DNA of 64,000 nucleotides, from contig NZ_SDWS01000004.1 of assembly GCF_004137245.1 (NCBI RefSeq), forward strand, positions 1 to 64,000. Direction: 5' to 3'. Shown here piece after piece: positions 10,549 to 20,875 of this stretch. Made by a program: the position numbers and the translations under genes. The DNA comes from Nocardioides glacieisoli. GTDB lineage: Bacteria; Actinomycetota; Actinomycetes; Propionibacteriales; Nocardioidaceae. The notes under the pieces are model-generated. The model was given only the letters and a program-made list of their open reading frames with translations. It did not search any database and was not told the DNA's origin. Every line of letters starts with the position of its first letter. Position 1 is the stretch's first letter.

Positions 10549-12992
10549 AGCTGGCGGGCCTGCAGGATCCGGCGGAGGACGAAGGAGTTCGCCCCGAGCT
10601 GGTTGCGGGCGTACGAGCTGAGGTTGGTGTCCTCGACGGCCTTCTCCGCGGCGGCGAGGAAGGACGCGTCGCCGGCGCCGAGGGGGTACATCGCGCGGAT
10701 CGTCAGGCCCTGGTTGAGCAGGCCGCCCTTGAGCGTGTGGAGCTCGTCGAGGTAGCGGTGGGTGAACGGTGCGAGCAGCTCGGCCTGGCCGGGGCGCCAG
10801 AAGGTCGAGCCGAGGACGAGGGTCTCGCGGCTCGCCGGCACGGAGTAGTCGACGAAGAACGCACGCCAGACCTCCTCCTTGGCCTCGACGTCGGGACGGG
10901 CGGCGAGGACCGCGAGGCGACGCATGCCGGCGTCGGGGTCGGGGTCGGACTCGAGGAGCCGCCGGACCCGGTCGTCGTCGTAGTCGCCGAGCTCGGAGCG
11001 GCGCGTGGTCATCCGCCACGCCAGGTCGAGATCGGTCGCCCGGTCGGCAGCGGCCTCCAGCACCTTCCAGTGCTCGTCGGTCGACGCCGACGCGGCCAGC
11101 GTGCGCAGCGCCGCCTGTTGCGCGTCGGGGAGCTCCACGAGCCCGAGGACCGCGTCGGCGAGTCCGCGCAGCAGGTCGGGGGACTCGGCAGCCGGCGCCC
11201 AGCGGTCGGCGACCACGAGCGCCTGCGCGAGGAACGGCTCGATGAGTGCCGGGCTGGTCTCGGACGCCAGCGCACGGGTGAGCGCCGCAGCGACGTCGCG
11301 GGGCGCCGCGTGGCCGAGCAGGAGCAGCTGGCCGGCCGTCGCGGCGACGAGCGCCCGGTCGAGCGGGTCGACGAGCTGGTCGATGCGGCTGAGCATCTGC
11401 TCCAAGGAGACGGCGTCCGGCTTCACGGCGGCGAACGTGTAGTCGCCGGCGTTGACCAGGCGCAGGTCACCGGCCGGGAGCTCGACGGGCGTGCGCGGTC
11501 CGGTGACCTCGTGCGAGGAACGTCCCACGGCGACCAGCTCGTCGCCCGAGGTGTCGAACACCGCGATGTCGAGGTTGTGCGGCCGGGGGGCGTCGCCGTT
11601 GGTCGTCTCGACGACCAGCTCGTCGCCGTCGAGCGAGATCACGTCGGTGCCCGCCTCGTCGAGCCACGCGCTCGTCCACGCCGACAGGTCGCGGCCGCTC
11701 GCGCGGGAGTAGCAGTCCATCAGGTCGTCGAGCCGGGTGTTGGAGAACGCGTAGCGGCTGAAGTAGTCGCGCAGCCCCGCCACGAAGGCCTCCTCGCCGA
11801 TGTAGGCGACGAGCTGGTGCAGCACGCTCTGGCCCTTGACGTAGGTGATCGCGTCGAAGTTGGCCATCGCGGACGAGACGTCCGCGACGTCGCTGCGGAT
11901 CGGGTGGCGGGCCGGGCTCATGTCCATCTCGTAGGCCGTCCGCTTCGACACGGCGAGGAACGTGGCCCACTGGTCGGTGAACTCGGAGGCGCCGGCCATG
12001 CCCCAGTTGGCCGCCCACGACGCGAAGGCCTCGTTGAGCCAGAGGTCGTCCCACCACTGCATCGTGACGAGGTCGCCGAACCACATGTGAGCCATCTCGT
12101 GGAAGACGAACTCGGCGCGGACGCTGCGCTGCGCGTGGGTCGGGGGAGTGCGGAAGAGCTGGCCGTCGCCGTAGGTCACGCAGCCCCAGTTCTCCATCGC
12201 GCCTCCGAGGTTCGGCACGAAGACCTGGTCGTAGCGCTCCTGCGGGAAGGGGTAGCCGAACTGCTCGCCGAAGAAGGCGAGGCCCTGGCGGGTCAAGGTG
12301 ACCAGCTCGTCGAGGTCGCGCTCGAGGATCGGCACGAGCGACTGGCGGCAGTAGAACCCGAGGTCGTAGCCGTCGTGCTGGCGCCGCACCTCGTGGAACG
12401 GGCCGGCGTTGACCACGACGACGTAGGTCGACAGGCGCGGGGTGTCGGGGTAGGTCCAGACCCGGGCGTCGGAGCCCTCGGCGTCCTCGATCGACTCCGG
12501 CGCGCCGTTGGAGGTGACGAGCCACGACGACGGCGCGGTCACCACGAAGCGGTGCGGCGCCTTGAGGTCGGGCTGGTCGAAGCACGCCCACACGCGTCGG
12601 GCCTCGTCGGGCTCGAGGCTGGTCCAGACGTAGACGAGCTTGTCCGTGGGGTCGACGGTGCGCAGGATGCCCTCGCCCGTGCCGGTGTTGGTCGTGCTGG
12701 CCTCGACGACCAGGACGTTGTCGGCTGCCAGGGCGGGCAGCGGGAGCCGGCCGTCCGCGGCCTGCGAGACGTCGACCTCCTCGCCGTTGAGCGTGGCGCG
12801 GGCGACGTCCATCGCGACGTCGACGAACGTGGTCGCGCCGGGCTGGCTGCAGGTGAACGTGATGGTGCTGACGGAGGAGAAGATCTCGCCCTCGAGCAGT
12901 CCGGTCATGTCGACCGCGATGTCGTAGCGCTGCACCTCGAGGAGGTCGGAGCGGGTCGCGGCTTCGTGCTGGGTGAGGGTCGACAACGTCAT
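10545..12992 (-). CDS. pepN: Aminopeptidase N (M1 family)
   Basis: 815 residues. It carries the M1 exopeptidase motif GGAMENWG (near residue 262) and the zinc site HEMAHMWFGDLVTMQWWDDLWLNEAF split as HExxH (near 295) with the third ligand Glu in the NEAF part. A long helical C-terminal ERAP1-like domain follows. It removes N-terminal amino acids in cytoplasmic peptide turnover. The ATG at 12992 (MTLSTLTQ) was preferred over one 27 bases upstream. The stop lies inside the third 31-bp repeat. Confidence 0.95.
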   Translation of the reverse strand: MTLSTLTQHEAATRSDLLEVQRYDIAVDMTGLLEGEIFSSVSTITFTCSQPGATTFVDVAMDVARATLNGEEVDVSQAADGRLPLPALAADNVLVVEASTTNTGTGEGILRTVDPTDKLVYVWTSLEPDEARRVWACFDQPDLKAPHRFVVTAPSSWLVTSNGAPESIEDAEGSDARVWTYPDTPRLSTYVVVVNAGPFHEVRRQHDGYDLGFYCRQSLVPILERDLDELVTLTRQGLAFFGEQFGYPFPQERYDQVFVPNLGGAMENWGCVTYGDGQLFRTPPTHAQRSVRAEFVFHEMAHMWFGDLVTMQWWDDLWLNEAFASWAANWGMAGASEFTDQWATFLAVSKRTAYEMDMSPARHPIRSDVADVSSAMANFDAITYVKGQSVLHQLVAYIGEEAFVAGLRDYFSRYAFSNTRLDDLMDCYSRASGRDLSAWTSAWLDEAGTDVISLDGDELVVETTNGDAPRPHNLDIAVFDTSGDELVAVGRSSHEVTGPRTPVELPAGDLRLVNAGDYTFAAVKPDAVSLEQMLSRIDQLVDPLDRALVAATAGQLLLLGHAAPRDVAAALTRALASETSPALIEPFLAQALVVADRWAPAAESPDLLRGLADAVLGLVELPDAQQAALRTLAASASTDEHWKVLEAAADRATDLDLAWRMTTRRSELGDYDDDRVRRLLESDPDPDAGMRRLAVLAARPDVEAKEEVWRAFFVDYSVPASRETLVLGSTFWRPGQAELLAPFTHRYLDELHTLKGGLLNQGLTIRAMYPLGAGDASFLAAAEKAVEDTNLSSYARNQLGANSFVLRRILQARQL

Positions 12993-13037
12993 GCGCCCGA
13001 CCCTAAACGTCCCGTCCACCCGCAGTCAGTGCTGGGT

Positions 13038-13043
13038 TAGCGT
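13038..13043 (+). promoter_or_regulatory. -10 element TAGCGT, leaderless promoter of Nudix gene
   Basis: TAGCGT ends six bases before the ATG at 13050, in the 57-base gap divergent to pepN. Confidence 0.4.
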
Positions 13044-13049
13044 GCGGGC

Positions 13050-13670
13050 ATGGCCACCTCTACCGGAGATGATTCCGCCGACCTGCTCGCCGACCGGCCG
13101 ATGTCCTGGCCCGTGGTCTCGAGCCACGACCTGCACCGCGACGACTGGGTGGTCGTGCTGCGCGAGGACGTGATCACCCGTCCCGGACACCCCGAGCAGT
13201 TCAGCCGGATCAGCCTGGAGCACCCGGGTGCGGTCATCGTGCTGGCCGTCGACGACGACGAGCGGGTGATGTGCCTGCGGCAGTACCGCCACACCAGCGG
13301 GCACGAGTTCGTCGAGCTGCCGGCCGGGCTCAAGGACGCCGGTGACGAGCCGCCCGTGGAGACCGCGAAGCGCGAGCTGCGCGAGGAGGTCGAGCTCGAG
13401 GCCTCGGACTGGCGGCTCCTGCTGAGCACCTACGGCAGTGCGGGGATCAGCGACGAGGTCCACGACATCTTCCTGGCGCGCGGGCTGTCGCACGCGCCGC
13501 GCGGCGACTTCGAGATGCGCCACGAGGAGGCCGAGATGGAGCACTTCTGGGTGCCCATGGCCGACCTGCTCGACGCGGTGCTCGAGCGGCGCGTGCGACA
13601 GGGCCCGCTGGCCCAGGCCGTGCTGGCGTACGCCGTGCTCCAGCAGCGCGGGACCCTCGACGGCGCCTAG
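13050..13670 (+). CDS. Nudix hydrolase, ADP-ribose pyrophosphatase type
   Basis: 206 residues. The Nudix box runs from GLKDAG through ETAKRELREEVELEA, matching the Gx5Ex7REUxEExGU pattern except that the last Gly is replaced (EVELE). Upstream RQYRHTSGHEFVELPAG is typical of ADP-ribose pyrophosphatases, as in Rv1700, which holds the same place after pyrG. It probably hydrolyses ADP-ribose or related nucleoside diphosphates. Confidence 0.88.
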   Translation: MATSTGDDSADLLADRPMSWPVVSSHDLHRDDWVVVLREDVITRPGHPEQFSRISLEHPGAVIVLAVDDDERVMCLRQYRHTSGHEFVELPAGLKDAGDEPPVETAKRELREEVELEASDWRLLLSTYGSAGISDEVHDIFLARGLSHAPRGDFEMRHEEAEMEHFWVPMADLLDAVLERRVRQGPLAQAVLAYAVLQQRGTLDGA

Positions 13671-13748
13671 GGCCTCTCGGGAGTAGTCTCGCTCCCGCTG
13701 TGAGGCGAGCCACATCCGTGGCCCCTCTTTCATCACGAGGAGCAAGGC

Positions 13749-14864
13749 ATGAAGATCGGCGTACCCAAGGAAGTCAAGAACCGCGAGTACCGCGTGGCCC
13801 TGACCCCCATCGGCGTGCACGAGCTGGTCCAGCACGGTCACGACGTCGTGATCCAGAGGACCGCGGGCGAGGGCTCGCAGATCCCGGACGAGGAGTACGT
13901 CGCCGCCGGCGCCACGATGCTCGACACGGCCGACGACGTGTGGGGCTCGGCCGACATGATCCTCAAGGTCAAGGAGCCCGTCGCCGAGGAGTACCACCGG
14001 ATGCGGGAGGGCCAGACCCTCTTCACCTACCTCCACCTCGCTGCCGACAAGCCCCTCACCGAGGAGCTGATGGCGCGCAAGGTCACCGCGATCGCGTACG
14101 AGACCGTGCAGCTGCCCTCCGGCGGCCTGCCGCTGCTCTACCCGATGTCGGAGGTCGCCGGCTGCCTGGCGCCCCAGGTCGGTGCGTACTCCCTGATGAA
14201 GGCCAACGGCGGCCGCGGCGTCCTGATGGGCGGCGTCGGTGGCGTGGCCAACGCCAAGGTCGTCATCATCGGTGCCGGCGTCTCGGGCCAGAACGCGGCG
14301 AACATCGCGCTCGGGATGGGCGCCGACGTGACGCTGCTCGACACCGACCTCGACAAGCTGCGGATGTCGTTCTGGCGCTACAACAACCGCGTCCACGGCC
14401 TCGCCTCCTCCAAGCTGGCGATCGAGCAGCAGGTGATGGAGGCCGACATGGTCATCGGCGCCGTGCTGATCCCCGGTGCGGCTGCGCCCAAGCTGGTCAC
14501 GAACGACCTGGTGTCGCGGATGAAGCCCGGCTCGGTGCTCGTCGACATCGCCATCGACCAGGGCGGCTGCTTCGAGGACTCCCACGCCACGACCCACGAC
14601 GACCCGACCTACCAGGTCCACGACTCGGTGTTCTACTGCGTGGCCAACATGCCCGGCGCGGTGCCGAACACGTCGACGTACGCCCTCACCAACGCGACGC
14701 TGCCCTACGCGGTGGCGCTGGCGGACAAGGGCTGGCAGCAGGCGCTCCGCGACGACGCGAGCCTGGCGCTGGGCCTCAACACCCACGCCGGCCAGCTCAC
14801 CAACGGTCCGGTCGGCGACGCCGTCGGCATCGACGCGGTGGGACTCGACAGCGTCCTGGCGTGA
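13749..14864 (+). CDS. ald: Alanine dehydrogenase
   Basis: 371 residues, the usual family length. It starts [20 protein letters not shown], with catalytic KVKEP Lys and YLHLAA His segments, and a Rossmann NAD site [14 protein letters not shown] (near residue 173). It interconverts L-alanine and pyruvate plus ammonia using NAD. AGGAGCAAGGC precedes the ATG. A TAGTCT -10-like hexamer at 13684 would give a ~50-base leader. The Ald enzyme of mycobacteria is induced under low oxygen; no such site was recognised here. Confidence 0.96.
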   Translation: MKIGVPKEVKNREYRVALTPIGVHELVQHGHDVVIQRTAGEGSQIPDEEYVAAGATMLDTADDVWGSADMILKVKEPVAEEYHRMREGQTLFTYLHLAADKPLTEELMARKVTAIAYETVQLPSGGLPLLYPMSEVAGCLAPQVGAYSLMKANGGRGVLMGGVGGVANAKVVIIGAGVSGQNAANIALGMGADVTLLDTDLDKLRMSFWRYNNRVHGLASSKLAIEQQVMEADMVIGAVLIPGAAAPKLVTNDLVSRMKPGSVLVDIAIDQGGCFEDSHATTHDDPTYQVHDSVFYCVANMPGAVPNTSTYALTNATLPYAVALADKGWQQALRDDASLALGLNTHAGQLTNGPVGDAVGIDAVGLDSVLA

Positions 14865-14870
14865 GCTGAG

Positions 14871-15803
14871 GTGAGCCCTGGGGTGAGCCTGCGCCGGGCC
14901 GTCCGCACCTACCTCGACCACCTCACGGTCGAGCGTGGCCTGGCCGCCAACACCCTGAGCTCCTACCGACGCGACCTGGGCCGGTACGACGAGTTCCTCT
15001 CCGCCCAGGGGATCGACGACCTGGACGTGGTCACCGAGCAGACGGTGGCCGCGTTCCTGGTCAGCCTGCGGGAGGGGAGCGAGGGGCACCCGCCGCTCAG
15101 CGCGACGTCGGCCGCGCGCACCGTCGTGGCGGTGCGCGGCTTCCACAAGTTCGCCGTCGCCGACGGGCTGGCCGTCGCGGACCCGGCAGCCGCGGTGAAG
15201 CCTCCGACGCCGGCGAAGCGGCTGCCCAAGGCGCTGCCGCTCTCCGACGTGGAGGCGATCCTCGAGGCGGCCGGTGCGCCGGACACGGTGCTGGCGCTGC
15301 GCGACCGGGCCCTGCTCGAGCTGCTCTACGGCACCGGCGCCCGGATCTCCGAGGCGGTCGGGCTCGACGTCGACGACCTCGACGCGGTCGACGGCACGGT
15401 GCTGCTGCGGGGCAAGGGCGGCAAGGAGCGGCTCGTTCCGGTCGGTGCCTACGCCCGTGAGGCGGTGGCGGCCTACCTCGCCCGCGCCCGTCCGGAGATC
15501 GTCGGCGCCGGACGTGGCGGACCCGCGATGTTCCTCAACTCCCGCGGCGGGCGGCTGTCCCGACAGAGCGCGTGGGCGGTGCTGGTCAAGGCGGCCGAGC
15601 GCGCCGGGGTGACGGCCTCGGTGTCACCGCACACGCTCCGCCACTCCTTCGCCACACACCTCCTCGATGGCGGCGCCGACGTCCGCGTCGTGCAGGAGCT
15701 GCTCGGCCACGCGTCCGTCACGACGACGCAGGTCTACACGCTCGTCACCGTCGACAACCTGCGTGAGGTGTTCGCCACCGCGCACCCGCGAGCACGCGAA
15801 TGA
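14871..15803 (+). CDS. xerD: Site-specific tyrosine recombinase XerD
   Basis: 310 residues. N-terminal SAM-like DNA-binding domain ([23 protein letters not shown]) and catalytic domain with all key residues: Arg in [12 protein letters not shown], Lys in [10 protein letters not shown], HxxR in [12 protein letters not shown], His in LGHAS and Tyr in TTQVYTLV. It resolves chromosome dimers at dif with XerC. Context (Rv1700-Rv1701 order) supports XerD over a phage integrase. Two in-frame GTG starts exist (14871 and 14883); the first is given. Confidence 0.92.
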   Translation: MSPGVSLRRAVRTYLDHLTVERGLAANTLSSYRRDLGRYDEFLSAQGIDDLDVVTEQTVAAFLVSLREGSEGHPPLSATSAARTVVAVRGFHKFAVADGLAVADPAAAVKPPTPAKRLPKALPLSDVEAILEAAGAPDTVLALRDRALLELLYGTGARISEAVGLDVDDLDAVDGTVLLRGKGGKERLVPVGAYAREAVAAYLARARPEIVGAGRGGPAMFLNSRGGRLSRQSAWAVLVKAAERAGVTASVSPHTLRHSFATHLLDGGADVRVVQELLGHASVTTTQVYTLVTVDNLREVFATAHPRARE

Positions 15804-15855
15804 TCAACACCCCCTTCGAATGCTCACTTCGTTCCGCTCCGAACGGGGACCCCGA

Positions 15856-18800
15856 ATGACCATCCGCCTGCGGCTGCTCGGGCCGCCCAGCTGGGACGGC
15901 GCTCCCGTGATCGGAGCACGACCGCAGGCGTTGCTCGCGGCGCTGGTCCTCGAGCCGCGCGGACTCTCCGTGGCGCACCTGGTCGAGCAGGTCTGGGAGG
16001 ACACGCCGCCGGCGAACCCCGGTAAGGCGCTGCAGGTGCTGGTGTCGCGGCTGCGCTCGGCCACGTCGCCCGACGTGATCGAGCTGACCGAGACCGGGTA
16101 CCGCCTCGGGCTCCGGCCCGAGGAGGTGGACGCGCTCGCGCTCGGGCTCCACGTCACGGAGGCGCGCGACCTGCTTCGCACGGGCGACGCCGTGGGTGCG
16201 GCCGCACTCGCCGAGTCCGCCCGTGACCTGCCCGAGGCCGCTCAGGACGAGCCGTCCGGCCCGCTGGCCCGGCTCCGCGCCATGTCTGCCCGGACGCTCG
16301 CCGCCGCGGACGACGTCCTCGGTCGCGCGCTCGCGCGCCAGGGCCGGCACACCGAGGCCCTGCCGCTGCTCGAGGCGGCAGCGGCGCGCTGGGTCGACGA
16401 CTCCGGCGTGCTCGTCGACCTGCTGCGCACGATGGCGGCGATCGGCGGACCGGCGGTCGCGCTCGGCCGCTACGAGGACTACCGCTCGGACCTCGCGGAG
16501 CGGCTCGGCGTGGACCCGGCACCCGAGCTCCAGCACCTGCACCGCGAGCTCCTCGCGGCCGACGACCCGGTGCGGACCGGACTGAGGTACGACGGCGGGC
16601 TGCTGCTCGGACGCGACGACGACCTCGCCCGGCTTCGGTCGGCCCTCGCCTCCTCGCGGCTGGTGACTGTCCTCGGTCCGGGCGGCATCGGCAAGACCAG
16701 CGTCGCCCAGGCGCTCGCCCGCGAGTCGGTGCTGCCCCACGTGCGGGTGGTCGAGCTCGTCGGCGTGGGGGCGGGCGACGACGTGGTGGCGGCCGTCGGC
16801 GCCGGCCTCGGCGTGCGCGGCTCGGTGACCACCCGCGCGATCCTCACGCCTGCCCAGCAGGCCGACGTACGCAGTCGCATCGCTGCCGAGCTGGACGCCG
16901 GCCCGACCCTGCTGGTGCTCGACAACTGCGAGCACGTCCTCGAGCCGGTCGCGACGCTCGTCGCCTTCCTCCTGGCCACCACGCGCGACCTCCAGGTCCT
17001 CGCGACCAGCCGGGCGCCGCTGCGGCTGGCTGCCGAGCGTGCGGTGCCGCTCACGCAGCTCTCCCCGGCCGACGCCGCGGACCTGTTCGAGCGACGGGCC
17101 ACGGCGACGCGCCCCGACGCCGTCCTCGACCCCGCGGCGGTGCGTCAGGTGGTCGAGCGGCTCGACGGGCTGCCGCTGGCCGTCGAGCTCGCCGCGGCAC
17201 GCATCCGCACGATGACCGTGGCCGAGGTGGCCGCGGCGCTCGAGGACCGGTTCGCCGCGCTGCGCAGCAGCGACCGCAGCACACCCGACCGGCACCGCAC
17301 CCTCGAGGCCGTGATCGCGTGGTCGTGGGACCTGCTGGCGCCCGACGAGCAGCGGGCGCTCGCGTGGCTGTCGGTCTTCCAGGACGGCTTCGACCGGGCA
17401 ACCGCGACCAGCGTGCTGGGCGTCCACGGCCCCGACCTGGTCGGCGTGCTGGTCGAGCAGTCGCTGATCGTGATGGTGGAGGACCGCGGTGGTGCCCGCT
17501 TCCGTGCGCTCGAGACGATCCGCGAGTACGCCGCCACCCGCCTGGCCACCGCCGACGAGCAGGACGACGCGGGTGCGGCCCAGCGCCGTTGGGCGCTCGA
17601 GCTCGCCGATCGCTCGCAGGACCTCGTCGTGGCCGCGCACCAGGTCGAGCTGCTCGACGCGCTGGTCCGCGAGCAGAACAACCTCACCGACGTGCTGCGG
17701 CACGCGCTGTCCGTCGGGGACCGCGAGGTCGTCGCCCGGCTGGTGTCGCTGCTCGGCAGCCTCTGGACGATCACCGGGGACCAGCCGCGGGTCTTCGCGG
17801 TCTGCGACCCGGCCGCCGAGCTGCTCACCGGGTGGGAGGTCCCCGCCGACCTGGTCCGCGACGCCCAGGAGGCGGCGGGCGTGCTGATGATGCACCTCAG
17901 CTGGATGCCGGGCGTCGACCTCAGCGGGCTGCGCGGCCTGCTCCTGCAGGACGAGCGGCCGGTCGGTGCCTGGGGCCTGATCGGGCACACCGTGCACGTG
18001 GCCACCGAGCCGGCCGACGTCTCCGTGCGGCTCGCGGAGGTCGCCGCCGGGCAACGGCCCGCCATGGCGGGCGCGCTCCTGATGTGGGCGGCCATCGTGG
18101 GGGAGAACGTCGGTGACGTGGCGACGGCCCGCGCCCGTGCCGAGCAGGCGCTCGCCCTCGGCCCGCTGCCGCCCTACCTCACCGCGTCGCTGCACGCCGA
18201 GCTGAGCCAGCTGGCGATGGCCGTCGGCGACCACCACCGCGCCGCCCGCCACGCCGAGATCGCGTGGCCCATGCTCGAGCGCGTCCACTCGGTGACCGAC
18301 GCCTACAGCCTGCGGATGGCGACCGCGATCTCCCCACTGCTCGACGGCGACGTCGACCGGGCCGCCGCGATGCTGGAGGAGTTCGGGGAGCCCGACGGCG
18401 AGACCGCGCAGATGGGCGCCCGGCTGACGTGGCTCACCGCGCAGGCCGAGCTCGCCCTCGCGCGCGGCGACCACGCGGGCGCGATCCGGCGCTACGACGA
18501 CATCGTCGAGATGGTGGTCGAGTCCGATCCCGCGTCCGGCATCAACCCGTGGCTGATGCTGGCGGCGTCGGCCGCGCTGGTGGCGCGTGCGCGGCACGGG
18601 GGGCTCGACGTCGACCCGCGGGCGAGCGAGCTGCGCGACCTGCTGCTGGGCTCGACGGCTGCGATCGACGACGGGTCGCTGTGGTTCGCCGACCTGCCGC
18701 TCAACGGCGTCATGCTGGTCGCGCTGGCCACGTGGGTGCTGCGCTTCGGGCCGCCCGACCAGCACGAGGACGGCGTACGCCTGCTCGCGGTCGCACACCG

Positions 18801-18987
18801 CTGGGCCTACAACCGGAGCATCCCGGTGATGGCCTGGGAGCCGATGGTCGCGCTCGCGGACGCAGCGCTGCCGGGACGGATCGATCAGCTCGTCGAGGAG
18901 CTGGCCGACCGCCCCGGCCCGGAGCTGCAGCCAGGGGCCGCAGAGGTCGTGGACCGGCTGCGGCACCTGTGGCTCACATCTTCTTGA
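15856..18987 (+). CDS. AfsR-type STAND transcriptional regulator (winged helix + BTAD + NTPase + TPR)
   Basis: 1043 residues. Residues ~1-90 form an OmpR-type winged helix (MTIRLRLLGPPSWDG, AHLVEQVWED); ~95-240 resemble the bacterial transcriptional activation domain; a STAND/NB-ARC ATPase follows with P-loop GPGGIGKTS (near 275), LLVLDNCEHVL Walker B (near 353) and LPLAVELAAARI; the rest is helical TPR-like repeats. Such proteins sense a signal through the ATPase/TPR part and activate secondary metabolism or transport genes. It overlaps the convergent ABC permease by 14 bases, making that exporter a plausible target. No biosynthetic genes lie nearby. Confidence 0.85.
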   Translation: MTIRLRLLGPPSWDGAPVIGARPQALLAALVLEPRGLSVAHLVEQVWEDTPPANPGKALQVLVSRLRSATSPDVIELTETGYRLGLRPEEVDALALGLHVTEARDLLRTGDAVGAAALAESARDLPEAAQDEPSGPLARLRAMSARTLAAADDVLGRALARQGRHTEALPLLEAAAARWVDDSGVLVDLLRTMAAIGGPAVALGRYEDYRSDLAERLGVDPAPELQHLHRELLAADDPVRTGLRYDGGLLLGRDDDLARLRSALASSRLVTVLGPGGIGKTSVAQALARESVLPHVRVVELVGVGAGDDVVAAVGAGLGVRGSVTTRAILTPAQQADVRSRIAAELDAGPTLLVLDNCEHVLEPVATLVAFLLATTRDLQVLATSRAPLRLAAERAVPLTQLSPADAADLFERRATATRPDAVLDPAAVRQVVERLDGLPLAVELAAARIRTMTVAEVAAALEDRFAALRSSDRSTPDRHRTLEAVIAWSWDLLAPDEQRALAWLSVFQDGFDRATATSVLGVHGPDLVGVLVEQSLIVMVEDRGGARFRALETIREYAATRLATADEQDDAGAAQRRWALELADRSQDLVVAAHQVELLDALVREQNNLTDVLRHALSVGDREVVARLVSLLGSLWTITGDQPRVFAVCDPAAELLTGWEVPADLVRDAQEAAGVLMMHLSWMPGVDLSGLRGLLLQDERPVGAWGLIGHTVHVATEPADVSVRLAEVAAGQRPAMAGALLMWAAIVGENVGDVATARARAEQALALGPLPPYLTASLHAELSQLAMAVGDHHRAARHAEIAWPMLERVHSVTDAYSLRMATAISPLLDGDVDRAAAMLEEFGEPDGETAQMGARLTWLTAQAELALARGDHAGAIRRYDDIVEMVVESDPASGINPWLMLAASAALVARARHGGLDVDPRASELRDLLLGSTAAIDDGSLWFADLPLNGVMLVALATWVLRFGPPDQHEDGVRLLAVAHRWAYNRSIPVMAWEPMVALADAALPGRIDQLVEELADRPGPELQPGAAEVVDRLRHLWLTSS

Positions 18988-19777
18988 AGCGGCGCACGGA
19001 CAGCGGGGCGAAGATCGCGACGACGACCGCGCAGCCGAGGAGCGCCCAGGCCACCGCGCCGGTCACCTGGCCGTGGTTGGCGAGGTCGCGCAGCGCGGTG
19101 ATCACCAGCGACACCGGGTTGACCTCGGCGAAGGCCTCGAGCGGGCGCGGCATCGTGTCGGTCGGGACGAACGCGTTGGACAGGAACGTCAGCGGGAACA
19201 TCACCAGCAGGGAGATGCCCTGCACGCCCTGGGCGTTGCGGCCGACGAGGCCGAAGAAGGTGAAGATCCACGCGAGTGACCAGCCGGCGACGACCGCGAG
19301 CAGGATCGCTCCGCCGACGCCGGCGAACCCGCCGCCGGGCCGGTAGCCGATCAGGATGCCGACGCCGAAGGTGAGCACCGCTGCGATGAAGTAGCGCAGC
19401 ATGTCGGCGACCATCGGCCCCGCCAGCGGCGCGATGCGCGCGATGGGCAGCACCTTGAACCGGTCGAAGACGCCGGAGTCCAGGTCGGTCCGCAGCTGTA
19501 CGCCGGTCGCGACGCACGCCGTGAGCACGGTCTGGCCGATGAGGCCGGGGATGATGAGCGGCAGGTAGCTGCTGACGTCGCCGGAGATGGCGCCGCCGAA
19601 GATGTAGGCGAACATCGCGGTGAAGATCAGCGGCTGGATGGTGACGTCGAACATCACCTCCAGGCTGCGGCGCATCTTGACGGTCGCCCGCCAGGCGAGG
19701 GTCATCGTCTGGGAGACGGTGTCGGCCAGGCTCACGCGGGGAGCGAGGTCGGGGGTCTCGGGGGCGAGGGTGGTCAT
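18974..19777 (-). CDS. ABC-2 type transporter permease (DrrB-like)
   Basis: 267 residues with about six transmembrane helices (for example PLIFTAMFAYIFGGAI, YLPLIIPGLIGQTVLTA, GGAILLAVVAGWSLAWIFTFFGL) and the ABC-2 signature around NPVSLVITALRDLANHG. It is the membrane half of a daunorubicin-resistance-type exporter; the substrate is unknown. Its ATG overlaps the end of the ATPase gene by four bases, so both halves are translated together. Confidence 0.9.
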   Translation of the reverse strand: MTTLAPETPDLAPRVSLADTVSQTMTLAWRATVKMRRSLEVMFDVTIQPLIFTAMFAYIFGGAISGDVSSYLPLIIPGLIGQTVLTACVATGVQLRTDLDSGVFDRFKVLPIARIAPLAGPMVADMLRYFIAAVLTFGVGILIGYRPGGGFAGVGGAILLAVVAGWSLAWIFTFFGLVGRNAQGVQGISLLVMFPLTFLSNAFVPTDTMPRPLEAFAEVNPVSLVITALRDLANHGQVTGAVAWALLGCAVVVAIFAPLSVRRFKKM

Positions 19778-20781
19778 CGGGAGGCCTCCATGTGGGTGGG
19801 CTGGTTGTCGTCCTGGTCGGCGGCGTCCGCGCCGGTGTCGTGACCGGTCAGGGCGAGGAAGACCTCATCGAGGGACGGCTTCTGCACGGTCACCGACTCG
19901 ATCGCGACGCCGCGGTCACGGAGCGCGACGAGCAGGTCGACGGACTGGTCGGTGCGCTGGAGAGCGACGGTCATGCGACGCGCCTCCGGCGTGACGGTGG
20001 GTTCCTCACCGAGGAGCTGCTCGGCGAGGGCCGTGGCCGTCGGCAGGTCGGAGGCGTCGACGAGCTGCAGCTGCAGCGTCGAGCGACCCACCGAGGTCTT
20101 GAGCTCGTCGGCGGTGCCCTCGGCGACCTTGCGGCCGTGGTCGATCACCGCGATCCGGTCGGCGAGCTGGTCGGCCTCGTCGAGGTACTGCGTGGTGAGC
20201 AGCACGGTGCTGCCCTCGGCGACGAGCTCGCGGATGGTGTCCCACATCTGGCCGCGGGTGCGGGGGTCGAGGCCGGTGGTCGGCTCGTCGAGGAAGATCA
20301 GCGGGGGACGGGTGATCAGGCTGGCCGCGAGGTCCAACCGCCGGCGCATGCCGCCCGAGAACGCGGAGATCGGCTTGGACGCCGCTTCGGTCAGGTCGAA
20401 CTGCTCGAGCAGGTGGGCGCCCCGCTGCCTGGCCTCGGTGCGGCCGAGGCCCTGGAGGCGGGCGAAGAGCCAGAGGTTCTCGGTCGCGGTGAGGTTCTCG
20501 TCGACGGAGGCGAACTGCCCGGTGACGCCGATGAGCTGGCGGACCAGGTGCGGCTCGGCGCTGACGTCGTGGCCGAAGACCTGTCCGGTCCCGCCGTCGA
20601 TCGGCAGGAGGGTGGCGAGCATCTTCAGCATGGTCGTCTTGCCGGCGCCGTTGGGACCGAGGACGCCGAAGACCTCGCCGCGCTGGACCTCGAGGTCGAC
20701 GCCGTCGACGGCGCGCTGGTCGCCGAAGTTCTTCACGAGCCCGGTCGCCCTGACGGCGGGCTGCTGGTGGTGTGAGTTCAT
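19774..20781 (-). CDS. ABC transporter ATP-binding protein (DrrA-like)
   Basis: 335 residues: Walker A GPNGAGKTT (near residue 42), Q-loop GVTGQFASVDENLT typical of the DrrA group, signature SAFSGGMRRRLDLA, Walker B LIFLDEPTTGLDPRTR and an H-loop replaced by TTQYLDEAD, which is normal in this subfamily. A C-terminal domain with LQLQLVDASDLPTA and the SLDEVFLALTG block matches the DrrA extension. The ATG at 20779-20781 gives the usual N-terminus. It powers export through the adjacent permease. Confidence 0.92.
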   Translation of the reverse strand: MNSHHQQPAVRATGLVKNFGDQRAVDGVDLEVQRGEVFGVLGPNGAGKTTMLKMLATLLPIDGGTGQVFGHDVSAEPHLVRQLIGVTGQFASVDENLTATENLWLFARLQGLGRTEARQRGAHLLEQFDLTEAASKPISAFSGGMRRRLDLAASLITRPPLIFLDEPTTGLDPRTRGQMWDTIRELVAEGSTVLLTTQYLDEADQLADRIAVIDHGRKVAEGTADELKTSVGRSTLQLQLVDASDLPTATALAEQLLGEEPTVTPEARRMTVALQRTDQSVDLLVALRDRGVAIESVTVQKPSLDEVFLALTGHDTGADAADQDDNQPTHMEASR

Positions 20782-20875
20782 GGGGAGAGCGTGGGCCCGC
20801 GCGGTTTCACCGCGGTTGCGCGCCGGGTCCCACGGTGAAACTGCTGAATGGTCGGCCGGATGGTTGGATCGAGCC

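Noticed and set aside
14871..15803. Phage or element integrase
   Set aside because: Size, motifs and place after the Nudix and ald genes fit chromosomal XerD; no phage genes or att sites adjoin.
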